Source of the DNA: Conexibacter sp. CPCC 205762
Lineage (GTDB): Bacteria > Actinomycetota > Thermoleophilia > Solirubrobacterales > Solirubrobacteraceae
Direction of reading: 5' to 3'
NCBI RefSeq assembly: GCF_030646155.1
Contig: NZ_JAUTDN010000022.1
Location: 21,936 to 85,935, forward strand
DNA length: 64,000 nucleotides
Position 1 is the first letter of the stretch, and each line of letters begins with the position of its first letter. The notes under the pieces were generated by a model. It had not been told where the DNA came from and did no database searches. It saw nothing but the letters and a program-made list of their open reading frames with translations. Positions 7,657-15,058 of this stretch are shown piece by piece. The position numbers and the translations under genes are program-made.

Positions 7657-8768
7657 CGGGCCAGCTCCAGGTCGGCGGTCACGCACGCAGCGAGCAGGAT
7701 CTCGTCGGTGAGATCGTCCCGCAGCGCGCCCGCGTCGTCGAGCACGAGGCCGAGCAGCGCCTCGACGTTGCGCGCATACAGCTGCGACGCGTGCATCGGG
7801 ACCGACGCCGCGAGGTTCACCGGCGCCACGACCGCGACGCCGCCGTGATCGACGACCTCGCCGAGACGGCTCAGCTCGCAGTTGCCGCCGCGCTCGGCGG
7901 CAAGATCGACGACGACCGAGCCCGGCTGCATCCCCTCGACGGCGGCACGCGTCACGAGCAACGGCGCCGGCCGGCCTGGGATCAACGCCGTCGTGATGAC
8001 CGCGTCGAAGCGCGCGATCGCGGCAGCCAGCGCGTCGCGCTGGCGCGCCTCGTCGGCATCGTCGAGAGCGCGGGCGTAGCCGCCCTGCTGCTCGGAGCGC
8101 ACGCCGAGATCGAGCCATGTCGCGCCAAGCGACTCGACCTGCTCGGCGACCTCCGGACGGACGTCGAAGGCGCTCGTGCGGGCCCCCAGCCGGCGTGCCG
8201 TCGCGAGCGCCTGCAGCCCGGCGACACCCGCGCCGAGCACGAGCACGCTCGCGGGCGGAACGGTGCCGGCGGCGGTCGTCAGCATCGGCACGACGCGCGC
8301 GAGCTGCTCGGCGGCGAGCAGCGCCGCCTTGTAGCCGGCGAGGTTCGACTGCGACGACAGCGCGTCCATCGCCTGCGCACGGGTCGTCCGCGGGATCGCC
8401 TCCATCGCGTATGCCGTGACACCGGCGTCGGCCAGCTGCCTCATCCCGGCTGCTTCGTCGGCGGGCGCGAGGAATCCGGCGACGATCTGACCGGGACCGA
8501 GGCGATCGCGCTCCTCGGCAGCGAGCGACGCGACCTTGACGACGACGTCGCACTCCCACGGATCGCCGAGCGTGGCGCCCGCCTCTTTGTAGCGCTGGTC
8601 GGAGAAACGAGCTCTCGCCCCCGCTCCCGGCTCGACCACGACCTGGGCGCCGAGCCCCGTGAGCCGCTTGACCGAGTCGGGCACGAGCGCGACTCGGCGC
8701 TCGCCGGAAGCTCGTTCGACCGGCACCCCGACGCGTGCGGCGCCGGATCGTGCCTCTTCCATCTCCAT
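7653..8768 (-). CDS. pntA1: NAD(P) transhydrogenase alpha subunit, NAD-binding part (PntA1)
   Basis: 371 residues. The alanine dehydrogenase/PNT N-terminal domain (about residues 12-140, with SGERRVALVPDSVKRLTGLG) is followed by the Rossmann domain that binds NADH (VLVLGAGVAGLQALATARRLGA, about 173-194) and the mobile-loop area that contacts dIII. It is a peripheral cytoplasmic domain and ends where pntA2 begins. The start is either of two nearby ATGs (8768 or 8762). The gene is divergent from an IclR regulator, with a short palindrome between them. Confidence 0.93.
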   Translation of the reverse strand: MEMEEARSGAARVGVPVERASGERRVALVPDSVKRLTGLGAQVVVEPGAGARARFSDQRYKEAGATLGDPWECDVVVKVASLAAEERDRLGPGQIVAGFLAPADEAAGMRQLADAGVTAYAMEAIPRTTRAQAMDALSSQSNLAGYKAALLAAEQLARVVPMLTTAAGTVPPASVLVLGAGVAGLQALATARRLGARTSAFDVRPEVAEQVESLGATWLDLGVRSEQQGGYARALDDADEARQRDALAAAIARFDAVITTALIPGRPAPLLVTRAAVEGMQPGSVVVDLAAERGGNCELSRLGEVVDHGGVAVVAPVNLAASVPMHASQLYARNVEALLGLVLDDAGALRDDLTDEILLAACVTADLELAR

Positions 8769-8810
8769 CCCTTCCGTTCGTTTCGGCGACGCCGTTGCGC
8801 GCCACGACCG

Positions 8811-8823
8811 ATGTTGCCAACAT
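8811..8823. promoter_or_regulatory. Palindrome between pntA1 and the IclR gene
   Basis: ATGTTGCCAACAT is a perfect 6-bp inverted repeat around one base in the 63-bp divergent promoter. IclR proteins commonly bind such sites next to their own gene, so it may regulate both the regulator and the transhydrogenase. Confidence 0.5.
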
Positions 8824-8831
8824 GTCTCGTT

Positions 8832-9650
8832 ATGAGATCCTCTGTCTCAGATAGAGAGACGCCGGTCTTGAGATCGGTGTCGAACGCGACCGCCGTGCTG
8901 CGCGCCTTCGCGACGAGCCCGGAGTGGAGCGTCTCCGACCTCGCCCGCGAGACCGGCCTGCACAGAAGCGCCGTGCACCGACTCCTGCACACGCTCACCC
9001 ACGGCGGGCTGCTGGAGCGCGTCGAGCCAGGCGTCTACGGCCTCGGATCCGAGCTGATCCGCCTCGGCCGACAGGCGGAGCGGCGCAACAGACTGGCGCC
9101 GCTGGCGCGCGAGCACATGGAGAAGCTGGCCGCCACGACCGGCGACTCGGTCACGCTCGTCGCGCTGCGCGGCGCGAGCGCGGTCTACGTCGACATCGTC
9201 GACGGCAGCCATCCGCTGCGCTTCTCCGTCGAGGTCGACGACGCCGTCCAACTGCACGCGGGCGCCGGCGGCCGCGCGCTGCTCGCCTTCCAGCCCGACG
9301 CCGTGATCGAGCAGGCGCTGGCGAGAAGACTGGAGCGCTACACCGAGCACACGCCGGTCGATCCCGCCGCGCTGCGCGCACGGCTGGCGGAGACGCGCGC
9401 GAGCGGCTACGCCTTCAGCGTGGGCGAGGTCACGCCGGGGTCGCGAACCGTCGCCGCCCCCGTTCGCGACCACACAGGAGCGGTCGTCGCCGCTGTCGCG
9501 ATCACCACCCCGGACGTCCGCATGCCCGACGAGGAGGTGCCGCGCTTCGCGCGGCTCGTGACGTCGGCGACCACGGAGCTGTCAGAACGACTCGGCTACC
9601 GCCCAGGCGGCCCACCCACCACGAAAGGAACCAGATGGAAGCGCACGTGA
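8832..9650 (+). CDS. IclR-family transcriptional regulator
   Basis: 272 residues from the ATG at 8832; the much longer open frame upstream is antisense to pntA1. The N-terminal winged helix (about residues 15-75) has WSVSDLARETGLHRSAVHRLLHTL. The IclR effector domain (about 90-255) has LAPLAREHMEKLAATTGDSVTL, LHAGAGGRALLAF and ETRASGYAFSVGEVTPGSRTVAAPV. It is divergent from the pnt genes and its 3' end overlaps the NADPH:F420 reductase gene by 16 bp, so it probably controls one or both of them in response to a small acid. The effector is unknown. Confidence 0.9.
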   Translation: MRSSVSDRETPVLRSVSNATAVLRAFATSPEWSVSDLARETGLHRSAVHRLLHTLTHGGLLERVEPGVYGLGSELIRLGRQAERRNRLAPLAREHMEKLAATTGDSVTLVALRGASAVYVDIVDGSHPLRFSVEVDDAVQLHAGAGGRALLAFQPDAVIEQALARRLERYTEHTPVDPAALRARLAETRASGYAFSVGEVTPGSRTVAAPVRDHTGAVVAAVAITTPDVRMPDEEVPRFARLVTSATTELSERLGYRPGGPPTTKGTRWKRT

Positions 9651-10306
9651 CGATCCTCGGAGGCACCGGCGCGCTCGGCTACGGGCTGGCGCTGCGGCTC
9701 GGCAGCGCGGGCGTCCAGGTGACGATCGGTTCCCGCGACGAGACGAGAGCGAGAGCGGCGGCCGAACGCGCCGCCGCGGCGGTCCCGCACGGCCGCTTCG
9801 ACGGCGCCCGCAACGAGGAGGCGGCCGCCGGCCCCGGCACGATCGTCGCGCTGACCGTTCCGTTCGCGAGCCACGCGGCGACACTCAGAGCGGTCGCGCC
9901 GGCGCTTCGCGAGGGGCAGGTGGTGCTCGACGCGACCGTGCCGCTCGCCCCGGCGGTCGGCGGCCGCCCAACCCATCTGCTCGGCGTCTGGCACGGCTCC
10001 GCCGCGCAGCAGGCCCGCGCGCTCCTCCCCGCTCACGTCGGCGTCGTCTCGGGCCTCCACACGATCAGCGCCGTCGACCTCGAGCAGCTCGATCGTGACG
10101 TCGACCAGGACACGCTCGTCTGCGGCGACGTCAGAGAGCAGAAGGCGGTGGTGATCGAGCTCCTCGGGCGTGTGTCCGGCCTGCGCGCGATCGACGCCGG
10201 GAGACTCGAGACGAGCCGGATCACCGAGTCGCTCACCCCGCTGCTGATCGGTCTCAACATCCGCAACAGAACCCACACCGGCATCCGCATCACGGGGCTC
10301 TCGTGA
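9635..10306 (+). CDS. npdG: NADPH-dependent F420 reductase, copy 1
   Basis: 223 residues. The N-terminal Rossmann motif ILGGTGALGYGLALRL and the following GSR (IGSRDE) bind NADP. The C-terminal helix with ITESLTPLLIGLNIRNRTHTG is typical of F420H2:NADP oxidoreductases (Fno/NpdG). The enzyme passes hydride between NADPH and the deazaflavin F420 and so feeds F420-dependent LLM enzymes. The start has an AAAGGA site and overlaps the end of the IclR gene. The second copy at 44761-45441 shares the same motifs and length. Next to a transhydrogenase, this copy suggests that NADPH made by Pnt charges the F420 pool. Confidence 0.9.
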   Translation: MEAHVTILGGTGALGYGLALRLGSAGVQVTIGSRDETRARAAAERAAAAVPHGRFDGARNEEAAAGPGTIVALTVPFASHAATLRAVAPALREGQVVLDATVPLAPAVGGRPTHLLGVWHGSAAQQARALLPAHVGVVSGLHTISAVDLEQLDRDVDQDTLVCGDVREQKAVVIELLGRVSGLRAIDAGRLETSRITESLTPLLIGLNIRNRTHTGIRITGLS

Positions 10307-10837
10307 CCGCCAGGAGGACGAACCTCTGCGTGGAAGGGCGCCTCTGCAGGCAGGGCTGAACCCCATGCTGCGTCCGATGACACCAACCGACCACCAGCTT
10401 CTGCTGGCGTGCTCGACGTCGCTAACGCTCTGCTCCGACAACGCGATCGGGAGCGTCGGAGCAGCCGACATGCGGCCAAATGACGTCGACACCTGCCTTG
10501 CGGGGGACGCGCCGGAGGCCGGCGAGAGCAGGCACAAGGAGCCCGGCATCCGATCGCAGCGTCGATCCGGGTGACAAACCCAAACCTCGTCCGCTCGCCT
10601 CGGCGACAGCTGGGCCGGTTGAGTTTGGTCACGCCTAACGATCGCGTGACCAAACGCCCGACGAAGACCGCATAAATCCCACAGAGATCCGTGATCGGCG
10701 CTCGCCCCTCGAGGTGGCGCCGACATCAAAAGGCTCGCTAGCAACCACTTTCTCGCCTGCTAATCGCGTAGGATCGCGGGCCTCGCAAGTCTCAGTTCAA
10801 GCCTTGGACGCCACGACTGAAAATCGTCGTGTCCCAG
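10307..10837. other. Non-coding region left of the islet
   Basis: No convincing gene on either strand; the short open frames have poor coding character. It contains a perfect 12-bp hairpin (10623-10655) and, at its right end, a truncated tRNA-like sequence. Confidence 0.55.
10623..10655. repeat. 12-bp inverted repeat
   Basis: GTTTGGTCACGC and its exact complement are separated by 9 bp. It could be a terminator for the F420 reductase gene about 320 bp upstream or a protein-binding site. There is no T-tract. Confidence 0.5.
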
Positions 10838-10857
10838 TTCGAGTCTGGGAGTCGCCA
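10811..10857 (+). pseudogene. 3' part of a tRNA-Phe(GAA)-like gene
   Basis: An anticodon arm with a 7-nt loop CTGAAAA (10817-10823; anticodon GAA at 10819-10821), an intact T-arm (CCCAG, loop TTCGAGT, CTGGG), a 3' acceptor strand AGTCGCC and discriminator A are present. The bases upstream do not give a matching 5' acceptor strand (GGCGACT expected) or a good D-arm, so only the 3' part of the gene survives. A perfect tRNA-type terminator follows. The break within or just before the anticodon stem is where tyrosine integrases often recombine. Confidence 0.55.
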
Positions 10858-10876
10858 TCTCTTGAAAGCCCCGCCT
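10838..10876 (+). repeat. 39-bp direct repeat, left copy (att-like, tRNA 3' end)
   Basis: These 39 bp, from the T-loop of the tRNA-like sequence into the first arm of its terminator, are identical to 14114-14152. The two copies bracket the 3.3-kb islet in the same orientation, as attachment sites of integrated elements do. Confidence 0.75.
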
Positions 10877-10890
10877 TTGAGCGGGGTTTT
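10866..10890 (+). terminator. Intrinsic terminator after the tRNA-like sequence
   Basis: AAGCCCCGC, loop CTTTGA, GCGGGGTTTT: a 9-bp stem (one G-T pair) followed by a T-rich tail, the classical rho-independent form. Confidence 0.8.
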
Positions 10891-10904
10891 CCTTTGGGCC
10901 GGTC

Positions 10905-10943
10905 TGCACTTTTGTGCATACGATATTTGATATCGTTCGATAT
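10905..10943. promoter_or_regulatory. Operator/promoter of the AbiEi-like gene
   Basis: TGCAC-TTTT-GTGCA (10905-10918) is followed by ACGATAT-TTG-ATATCGT (10920-10936) and another half-site TCGATAT. The first element nearly repeats at 11900-11916 (15 of 17 bases). Such stacked AT-rich inverted repeats upstream of AbiEi-like genes fit self-repression by the antitoxin. Confidence 0.5.
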
Positions 10944-10985
10944 TACGTGCTGAGAAATGTGCGTTCAGCCGAGGGACTCCGCACC

Positions 10986-11765
10986 ATGTCGGTCCAGCTC
11001 GCGCGGCAGTCGACTCTCGCCGGACGCTGGCCGGTCGTCGTGGAGGACGACCTTGAGGCGATAGACCCGCTGACCGGCAGCCGCGAGGCGAGCTTCGCGG
11101 CACTGCGCCGCCTCGCACAGATCGTCCAGCTCGAACGCGTCCGGCGCGGCACGTACGTGATGCGCGACGAGACCGGCGTCCTGCGTGTCGACCTGTTCGC
11201 GCTGATCGACGCCGTCACGCCCGCGCCGTGCCTCATCACCGCGGGCCGTGCGCTCGCCGCGCACGACCTCAGCGATCAGCACTTCCGCACCGCGGTCGTG
11301 CTGGTCGCCAACCTCCGCCGCAACTTCGACTGGCGCGGCGACCACGTCCGCTACGTCGTGACGGACAGAGCCCGCATCTGGGGCGCCCCGCGCAACGGCG
11401 TGCAGGTCGCCACGCCCGAGCGAGCGATCCTCGACAGCCTCTTGCACCCACGCTGGGGCGTGACCTTCTCCCAGTCAGTGGAGGCGCTCGACCTCGCCCT
11501 CGCGCGCTGGCCGAGATTTCCCGCCAGACTCGCCACAGCCGCCGAGCGCTACCGCAACGCCGCAACCGCCCGCCGTCTCGGCTTCCTCGTCACCCAGCTC
11601 GCCGGCGCCGACGCCGCCCACCCATTCGAGTCGCTGCTCGGAGCGAGCCGCGCAGCCACTCCGCTTGATCCGGTGGGCGGCAGGGCCGGCGGATACGACG
11701 CTCGCTGGCGCGTTCGAGTGAACATCTCCATGGATGAACCGCGCGCCCACCGAGTCACGGGCTGA
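10986..11765 (+). CDS. AbiEi-like antitoxin/transcriptional regulator
   Basis: 259 residues from the ATG at 10986, behind a GAGGGA site; a longer frame from 10914 would overlap the operator repeats. The ATPERAILDSLLHPRWG block (about residues 137-153) is the hallmark of AbiEi-type type IV antitoxins, and the preceding winged-helix-like region fits DNA binding. The C-terminus (RWRVRVNISMDEPRAHRVTG) ends somewhat abruptly. In AbiE pairs the antitoxin represses its own operon and counteracts a nucleotidyltransferase toxin. Here the toxin-like gene is not adjacent but lies at 13149, after a second regulator-like gene. Confidence 0.65.
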   Translation: MSVQLARQSTLAGRWPVVVEDDLEAIDPLTGSREASFAALRRLAQIVQLERVRRGTYVMRDETGVLRVDLFALIDAVTPAPCLITAGRALAAHDLSDQHFRTAVVLVANLRRNFDWRGDHVRYVVTDRARIWGAPRNGVQVATPERAILDSLLHPRWGVTFSQSVEALDLALARWPRFPARLATAAERYRNAATARRLGFLVTQLAGADAAHPFESLLGASRAATPLDPVGGRAGGYDARWRVRVNISMDEPRAHRVTG

Positions 11766-12087
11766 TGGCGAGGCTGCGGATCCGCAGGGAGTTCGAGCTG
11801 CAGACCTCGTCGACCAGCAGGACCGCCTGACCTGATCGCGCGCGACTTTCATCCGCGGCGCCGTCCACCACCGCCTCACGGGCGATCGGCCCAGCTATTG
11901 CACTTTTGCTCATACGGGATTGCTGCTCAACGCCAAGATCGTACGACGAGAAGTACATGCCTGTTCCGACGAGAATGTTGTTCCGCATCGACCGGAACAC
12001 GCGTATATCCGGAACAGAACTTTGCCCCGCGCGCTACACTTGTTCCACGGCACGGCTTGTTCCGGACACAACGGAACGCTTAGCGAG
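11766..12087. promoter_or_regulatory. 322-bp regulatory region with repeated TGTTCC/GGAACA half-sites
   Basis: No gene supported. The left part repeats the GCACTTTTG..CATACG element of the upstream promoter (11900-11916). From about 11960 to 12092 there are at least six TTGTTCC or GGAAC(A) half-sites in both orientations, ending over the next start codon. This density suggests cooperative binding by the islet's own regulator. Confidence 0.5.
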
Positions 12088-13152
12088 ATGGAACAAACAG
12101 CCCTCGTCACTCCCACCGACCGCCAGCTCCCGACCGTCGCGGCAGACGCGGTCCGCGCGCTGCTGCCCGCCTCTTGGAAGGTCGCGGTCAGAGCAGCTCG
12201 CCGGCGTGATGTGGATGCAACGCTGCGTTTGACCGCCCCCGACGGACGCTCGGCCGATCTCGCGGTCGAGGCCAAGCAGCGCATAGAGGCGCGCGACGTT
12301 CCCTCGGTCGCGCGGCAACTGCGCGAGATCGAAGTCTCCAACGGCCTGGTCGCGGCCCGCTACCTGTCGCCGCGCGCGCGGGAGGCGCTGCGCGCTGAGG
12401 GGCTGTCCTATGTGGACGCGACCGGCAACGTGGACGTCAGCATCGACGAGCCGGCCGTCGCGCTTCGCGCCGCGGGCGCCGACCGCGACCCGTGGCGCAC
12501 GCCGGAGAGTCCGCTCGGCGGCCTGCAGGGCCTGCCCGCGGCGCGCGTCGTGCGCGCGCTGGTCGACCTGCCGGCACCGTGGCGGATGCGTGAGCTGGCG
12601 GCCGCCGCCGGCACTTCGCTGGGCTCAACCGCGCGCGCGGTCGACCTGCTCGACCGCGAAGGGCTGATCGAGCGCGACAGACGCGGCACAGTCCAAGCCG
12701 CCAAGTGGGACGAGCTGCTGGAGCGCTGGGCCGCCGACTACGACCTCACCCGCGGCCGTCGCGTAATCCGGCTGCTCGCGCCACGCGGCCTCGATGCAGT
12801 AGAGCGCGCGCTGTCCGAGGTCCGCCAGCCCTACGCCGTCGGCGGCTCGCTCGCCGCCCGCTGGCAGCTCCCCTACGCCGAGCCGACGACCGCGATCGTC
12901 TACAGCCCCGACGCCGACAGACTCCAGCGCGCGCTCAGACTGACCCCCGCCCAGACACGCGCGAACGTCCTCCTGATCGAACCGCGCGACGACCTCCCCC
13001 TCGTCCGCGCTCAGCGCCAGGAGGGCGTCGCCTACACCGCCCCGTCGCAGACCGTCGCCGACCTGCTCAACGGCCCCGGCCGCAACCCCGAGGAGGGCCG
13101 CGCGCTGCTCGACTGGATGCGCGCCAACGAACGCGACTGGCGCGCGAGATGA
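12088..13152 (+). CDS. Nuclease-fold-like/winged-helix protein of an AbiE-like module
   Basis: 354 residues from the ATG at 12088. The N-terminal part (about 20-110) has an LAVEAKQR motif after an ADL strand, resembling the D..ExK core of restriction-endonuclease-fold domains. A winged helix follows (about 160-215: WRMRELAAAAGTSLGSTARAVDLLDREGLIER), then an AbiEi-like C-terminal region with a PSQTVADLLNGPGR block. The stop overlaps the toxin-like gene's start (ATGA at 13149-13152), the arrangement of antitoxin-toxin pairs. Probable role: DNA-binding antitoxin/repressor; the nuclease-like fold may be only structural. Confidence 0.6.
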   Translation: MEQTALVTPTDRQLPTVAADAVRALLPASWKVAVRAARRRDVDATLRLTAPDGRSADLAVEAKQRIEARDVPSVARQLREIEVSNGLVAARYLSPRAREALRAEGLSYVDATGNVDVSIDEPAVALRAAGADRDPWRTPESPLGGLQGLPAARVVRALVDLPAPWRMRELAAAAGTSLGSTARAVDLLDREGLIERDRRGTVQAAKWDELLERWAADYDLTRGRRVIRLLAPRGLDAVERALSEVRQPYAVGGSLAARWQLPYAEPTTAIVYSPDADRLQRALRLTPAQTRANVLLIEPRDDLPLVRAQRQEGVAYTAPSQTVADLLNGPGRNPEEGRALLDWMRANERDWRAR

Positions 13153-13961
13153 CCTACACCGCGACGACGATCGCCGCACGGCGGACGCTGCTCGACGCAC
13201 TGCAGGCGCTCGAAGCCCAGCGTGACGCACTCGTGCTCGTCGGCGCCCAAGCCGTCTACCTCTACACCGGCGAAGCAGACGTCCCGATCGCGACACAGAC
13301 CAAGGACAGCGACCTCGCCGTCATCCCCGCCGACCTCCACGACGCGCCGACGCTCGATGACGCGATGCGCGCGGCCGGCTTCCTCCAGGACATCACCGAG
13401 AGCCAGCCCGGCGCATGGCTCTCACCTGACGGGATCCCCGTCGAGCTGCTCGTGCCCGCCGCCCTGCACAGAGGCGGCGGCCGGCGCGGCGCCCGCATCC
13501 CGCCGCACTCCAAGCGCGCCGCCCGCACCGTCCCCGGCCTCGAAGCCGCCGCCGTCGACCACCGCACCCACACGATCGCCGCACTCGATCCCGCCGACGA
13601 CCGCCGCATCGACGCCAACGTCGCATCGCCCGCCGCGCTCGTCGTCGCCAAGGTCCACAAGATCGGCGAGCGCCACGACCGCGACCCCGGCCGCCTGCTC
13701 GACAAAGACGCCCACGACCTCTACCGCCTCCTGCGCGCCGTCGACACCGACGAGATCGCCGACGGCCTCAACCGCCTCCGCTCCGACCGCACCAGCGCCG
13801 CCGTCACCAGCGACGCCCTCCGGTGGCTCCGCGACCTCGCCACCGATCCGACGGCGATCATCCCGATGATGGCCGGACGCACAGAGCAGAACGTCGGCGA
13901 CCCGCAACTCGTCTCGGAGGCGACGTGGGCGCTGGTGCAGGAGCTGCTCGGAGCATCCTGA
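13149..13961 (+). CDS. AbiEii/MNT-type nucleotidyltransferase-fold toxin-like protein
   Basis: 270 residues. LVLVGAQAVYLYTG (about residues 25-38) followed by TQTKDSDLAV (about 47-56) is the G-x-Q-A-V ... T-K-D-x-D signature of minimal nucleotidyltransferase folds; the two aspartates would bind metal. The rest is helical, with a KVHKIGERHDRD and KDAHDLYRLLRA segment as in AbiEii/GSU2403-type proteins, where the C-terminal lysine and aspartates take part in catalysis. It is coupled by a 4-bp overlap to the putative antitoxin. Type IV AbiE toxins transfer nucleotides to tRNA; that activity is inferred here. Confidence 0.7.
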   Translation: MTYTATTIAARRTLLDALQALEAQRDALVLVGAQAVYLYTGEADVPIATQTKDSDLAVIPADLHDAPTLDDAMRAAGFLQDITESQPGAWLSPDGIPVELLVPAALHRGGGRRGARIPPHSKRAARTVPGLEAAAVDHRTHTIAALDPADDRRIDANVASPAALVVAKVHKIGERHDRDPGRLLDKDAHDLYRLLRAVDTDEIADGLNRLRSDRTSAAVTSDALRWLRDLATDPTAIIPMMAGRTEQNVGDPQLVSEATWALVQELLGAS

Positions 13962-14113
13962 GTTCGGAACCGCCCTACTGGCGCCTCGATAGTCATCGTT
14001 TGTGAGAAGAGTCTCTCGATGCCTAGGTGCCCCTTGGCGTTTTGGCTGTCGGGATCCAGTTACAGCCGATCGAGCGACGCACAAAAGCGTCTGCATACCT
14101 CCTCTATGCCGGA

Positions 14114-14152
14114 TTCGAGTCTGGGAGTCGCCATCTCTTGAAAGCCCCGCCT
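14114..14152 (+). repeat. 39-bp direct repeat, right copy (att-like)
   Basis: Identical to 10838-10876, covering the tRNA T-loop, 3' acceptor strand and the start of the terminator. It marks the right boundary of the islet. Confidence 0.75.
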
Positions 14153-14167
14153 CAAAGCGGGGGTTCT
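14142..14167 (+). terminator. Second copy of the tRNA-type terminator
   Basis: GCCCCGC, loop CTCAAA, GCGGGGG and a T-rich tail. Stem and tail differ slightly from the left copy, so the two sites have diverged beyond the 39-bp core. Confidence 0.7.
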
Positions 14168-14261
14168 TTGGGCTGATGTGGCGCTCGGGCGGGCTGCTCG
14201 GCATCGCCGTGCGCCGACGGAGCGCTTGGACGGACGGCGGGCCGGGCACGACTCTCCACAG

Positions 14262-14759
14262 GTGAACGACGGTGACGATCAGCGGGCCGAGGTGCCGCGC
14301 AGGCCGCGGCGGCGGGTGCGGCGGCTGGGTGACATCGACCCGACCCGCCACGGGCTCGTGCTCGCGTGGTGGGGGTTCACCGGCACCTTTGCGTTTCTGC
14401 GGCTGCTGACCTGGCTGATCCACATCAGAGTCGCGGGGCTCGGCGACGTCAGCGCCGGCGGCGTTCATCTCCACCACTACGTGTGGGGGATCCTGCTGCT
14501 GACCGTCGTGGCGGTCTTCGGGCTCGTCGACCGGGATCCGCGCACGCGCAGATGGATGGGGCTCGCGCTCGGCGTCGGCCTCGCGCTGATCGTCGACGAG
14601 ATCGCCCTGCTGATCGAGCTGCGCGACGTCTACTGGCAGAAGACCGGCGCCGTCAGCGTCGGCGCCGCGGTGCTGCTGATCGGCATCGCCGGCAGCGTCC
14701 TGGTCGCCACGCGCGACGACGACCACCCGGGCAGGGATGATGGTCGGCATGAACCGTGA
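14262..14759 (+). CDS. Small integral membrane protein of unknown function
   Basis: 165 residues from the GTG at 14262; the start is uncertain because no clear ribosome site is present. After a basic N-terminus there are four hydrophobic segments. The conserved-looking core includes VHLHHYVWGILLL (His-rich, next to the second membrane segment) and DEIALLIELRDVYW. Membrane proteins with this HLHHY...DE pattern are common in actinobacteria and have no known function. The end overlaps a short gene in another frame. Confidence 0.6.
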   Translation: MNDGDDQRAEVPRRPRRRVRRLGDIDPTRHGLVLAWWGFTGTFAFLRLLTWLIHIRVAGLGDVSAGGVHLHHYVWGILLLTVVAVFGLVDRDPRTRRWMGLALGVGLALIVDEIALLIELRDVYWQKTGAVSVGAAVLLIGIAGSVLVATRDDDHPGRDDGRHEP

Positions 14760-14907
14760 GTGGCATGCGGCGCATCCGATGCCGGAGCGCGCGACGTTCG
14801 AGCAGCGGGTGGCGTGGCATCGCGAGCATGCGGAGGCGTGCGGCTGCCGCAGACCGCCCGCGAGAATCGCCGCGATCCTCGCCGGCGAGCAGCGCGACGC
14901 GAGATAG
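14749..14907 (+). CDS. Small hypothetical protein with CGC motif
   Basis: 52 residues starting MNREWHAAHPMPERATFEQR. Two in-frame ATGs just upstream (14740, 14737) are equally possible and lie behind GGGCAGGG. The sequence is charged and helical, with a HAEACGCRRPP turn containing two cysteines. It overlaps the membrane protein's stop by about 10 bp, so they are probably cotranscribed. Proteins of this size and pattern recur in actinobacteria; function unknown. Confidence 0.55.
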   Translation: MNREWHAAHPMPERATFEQRVAWHREHAEACGCRRPPARIAAILAGEQRDAR

Positions 14908-14954
14908 CGCGGGCGCCGCGCACGCGCGGGGGCGGTCGTGGGCGCGGGCGCCGG

Positions 14955-15040
14955 GGCGTCGCGGGCGCACACGCGGGGGGCGTCGCGCACGCCGGGGGAG
15001 GCGTCGCGAGGCGCGTCGCGGGCGCGCGGGGTTCGTCGCG
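14955..15040. repeat. GC-rich imperfect repeat (GGCGTCGCG units)
   Basis: At least four loosely spaced copies of GGCGTCGCG or GCGTCGCGG fill the gap between the small protein gene and the SDR gene. This is low-complexity intergenic DNA. Confidence 0.5.
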
Positions 15041-15058
15041 GCGCGGTCCCGCTGCCGG

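Larger units (their letters stand above)
13962..14261. other. Right end of the islet, 300 bp
   Basis: No gene seen. It holds the right direct repeat and its terminator. Bases before the repeat do not restore the tRNA: the T-stem would have two mismatches, so this copy is only a fragment. Confidence 0.6.

Noticed and set aside
10785..10857. Complete tRNA-Phe gene
   Set aside because: The 5' acceptor strand and D-arm do not pair with the 3' part, so only a 3' fragment is claimed.
10877..14113. Integrase or transposase in the islet
   Set aside because: All frames were read; none shows tyrosine or serine recombinase or DDE motifs.
14955..15040. CRISPR array
   Set aside because: The GGCGTCGCG units are short, irregularly spaced and without unique spacers.
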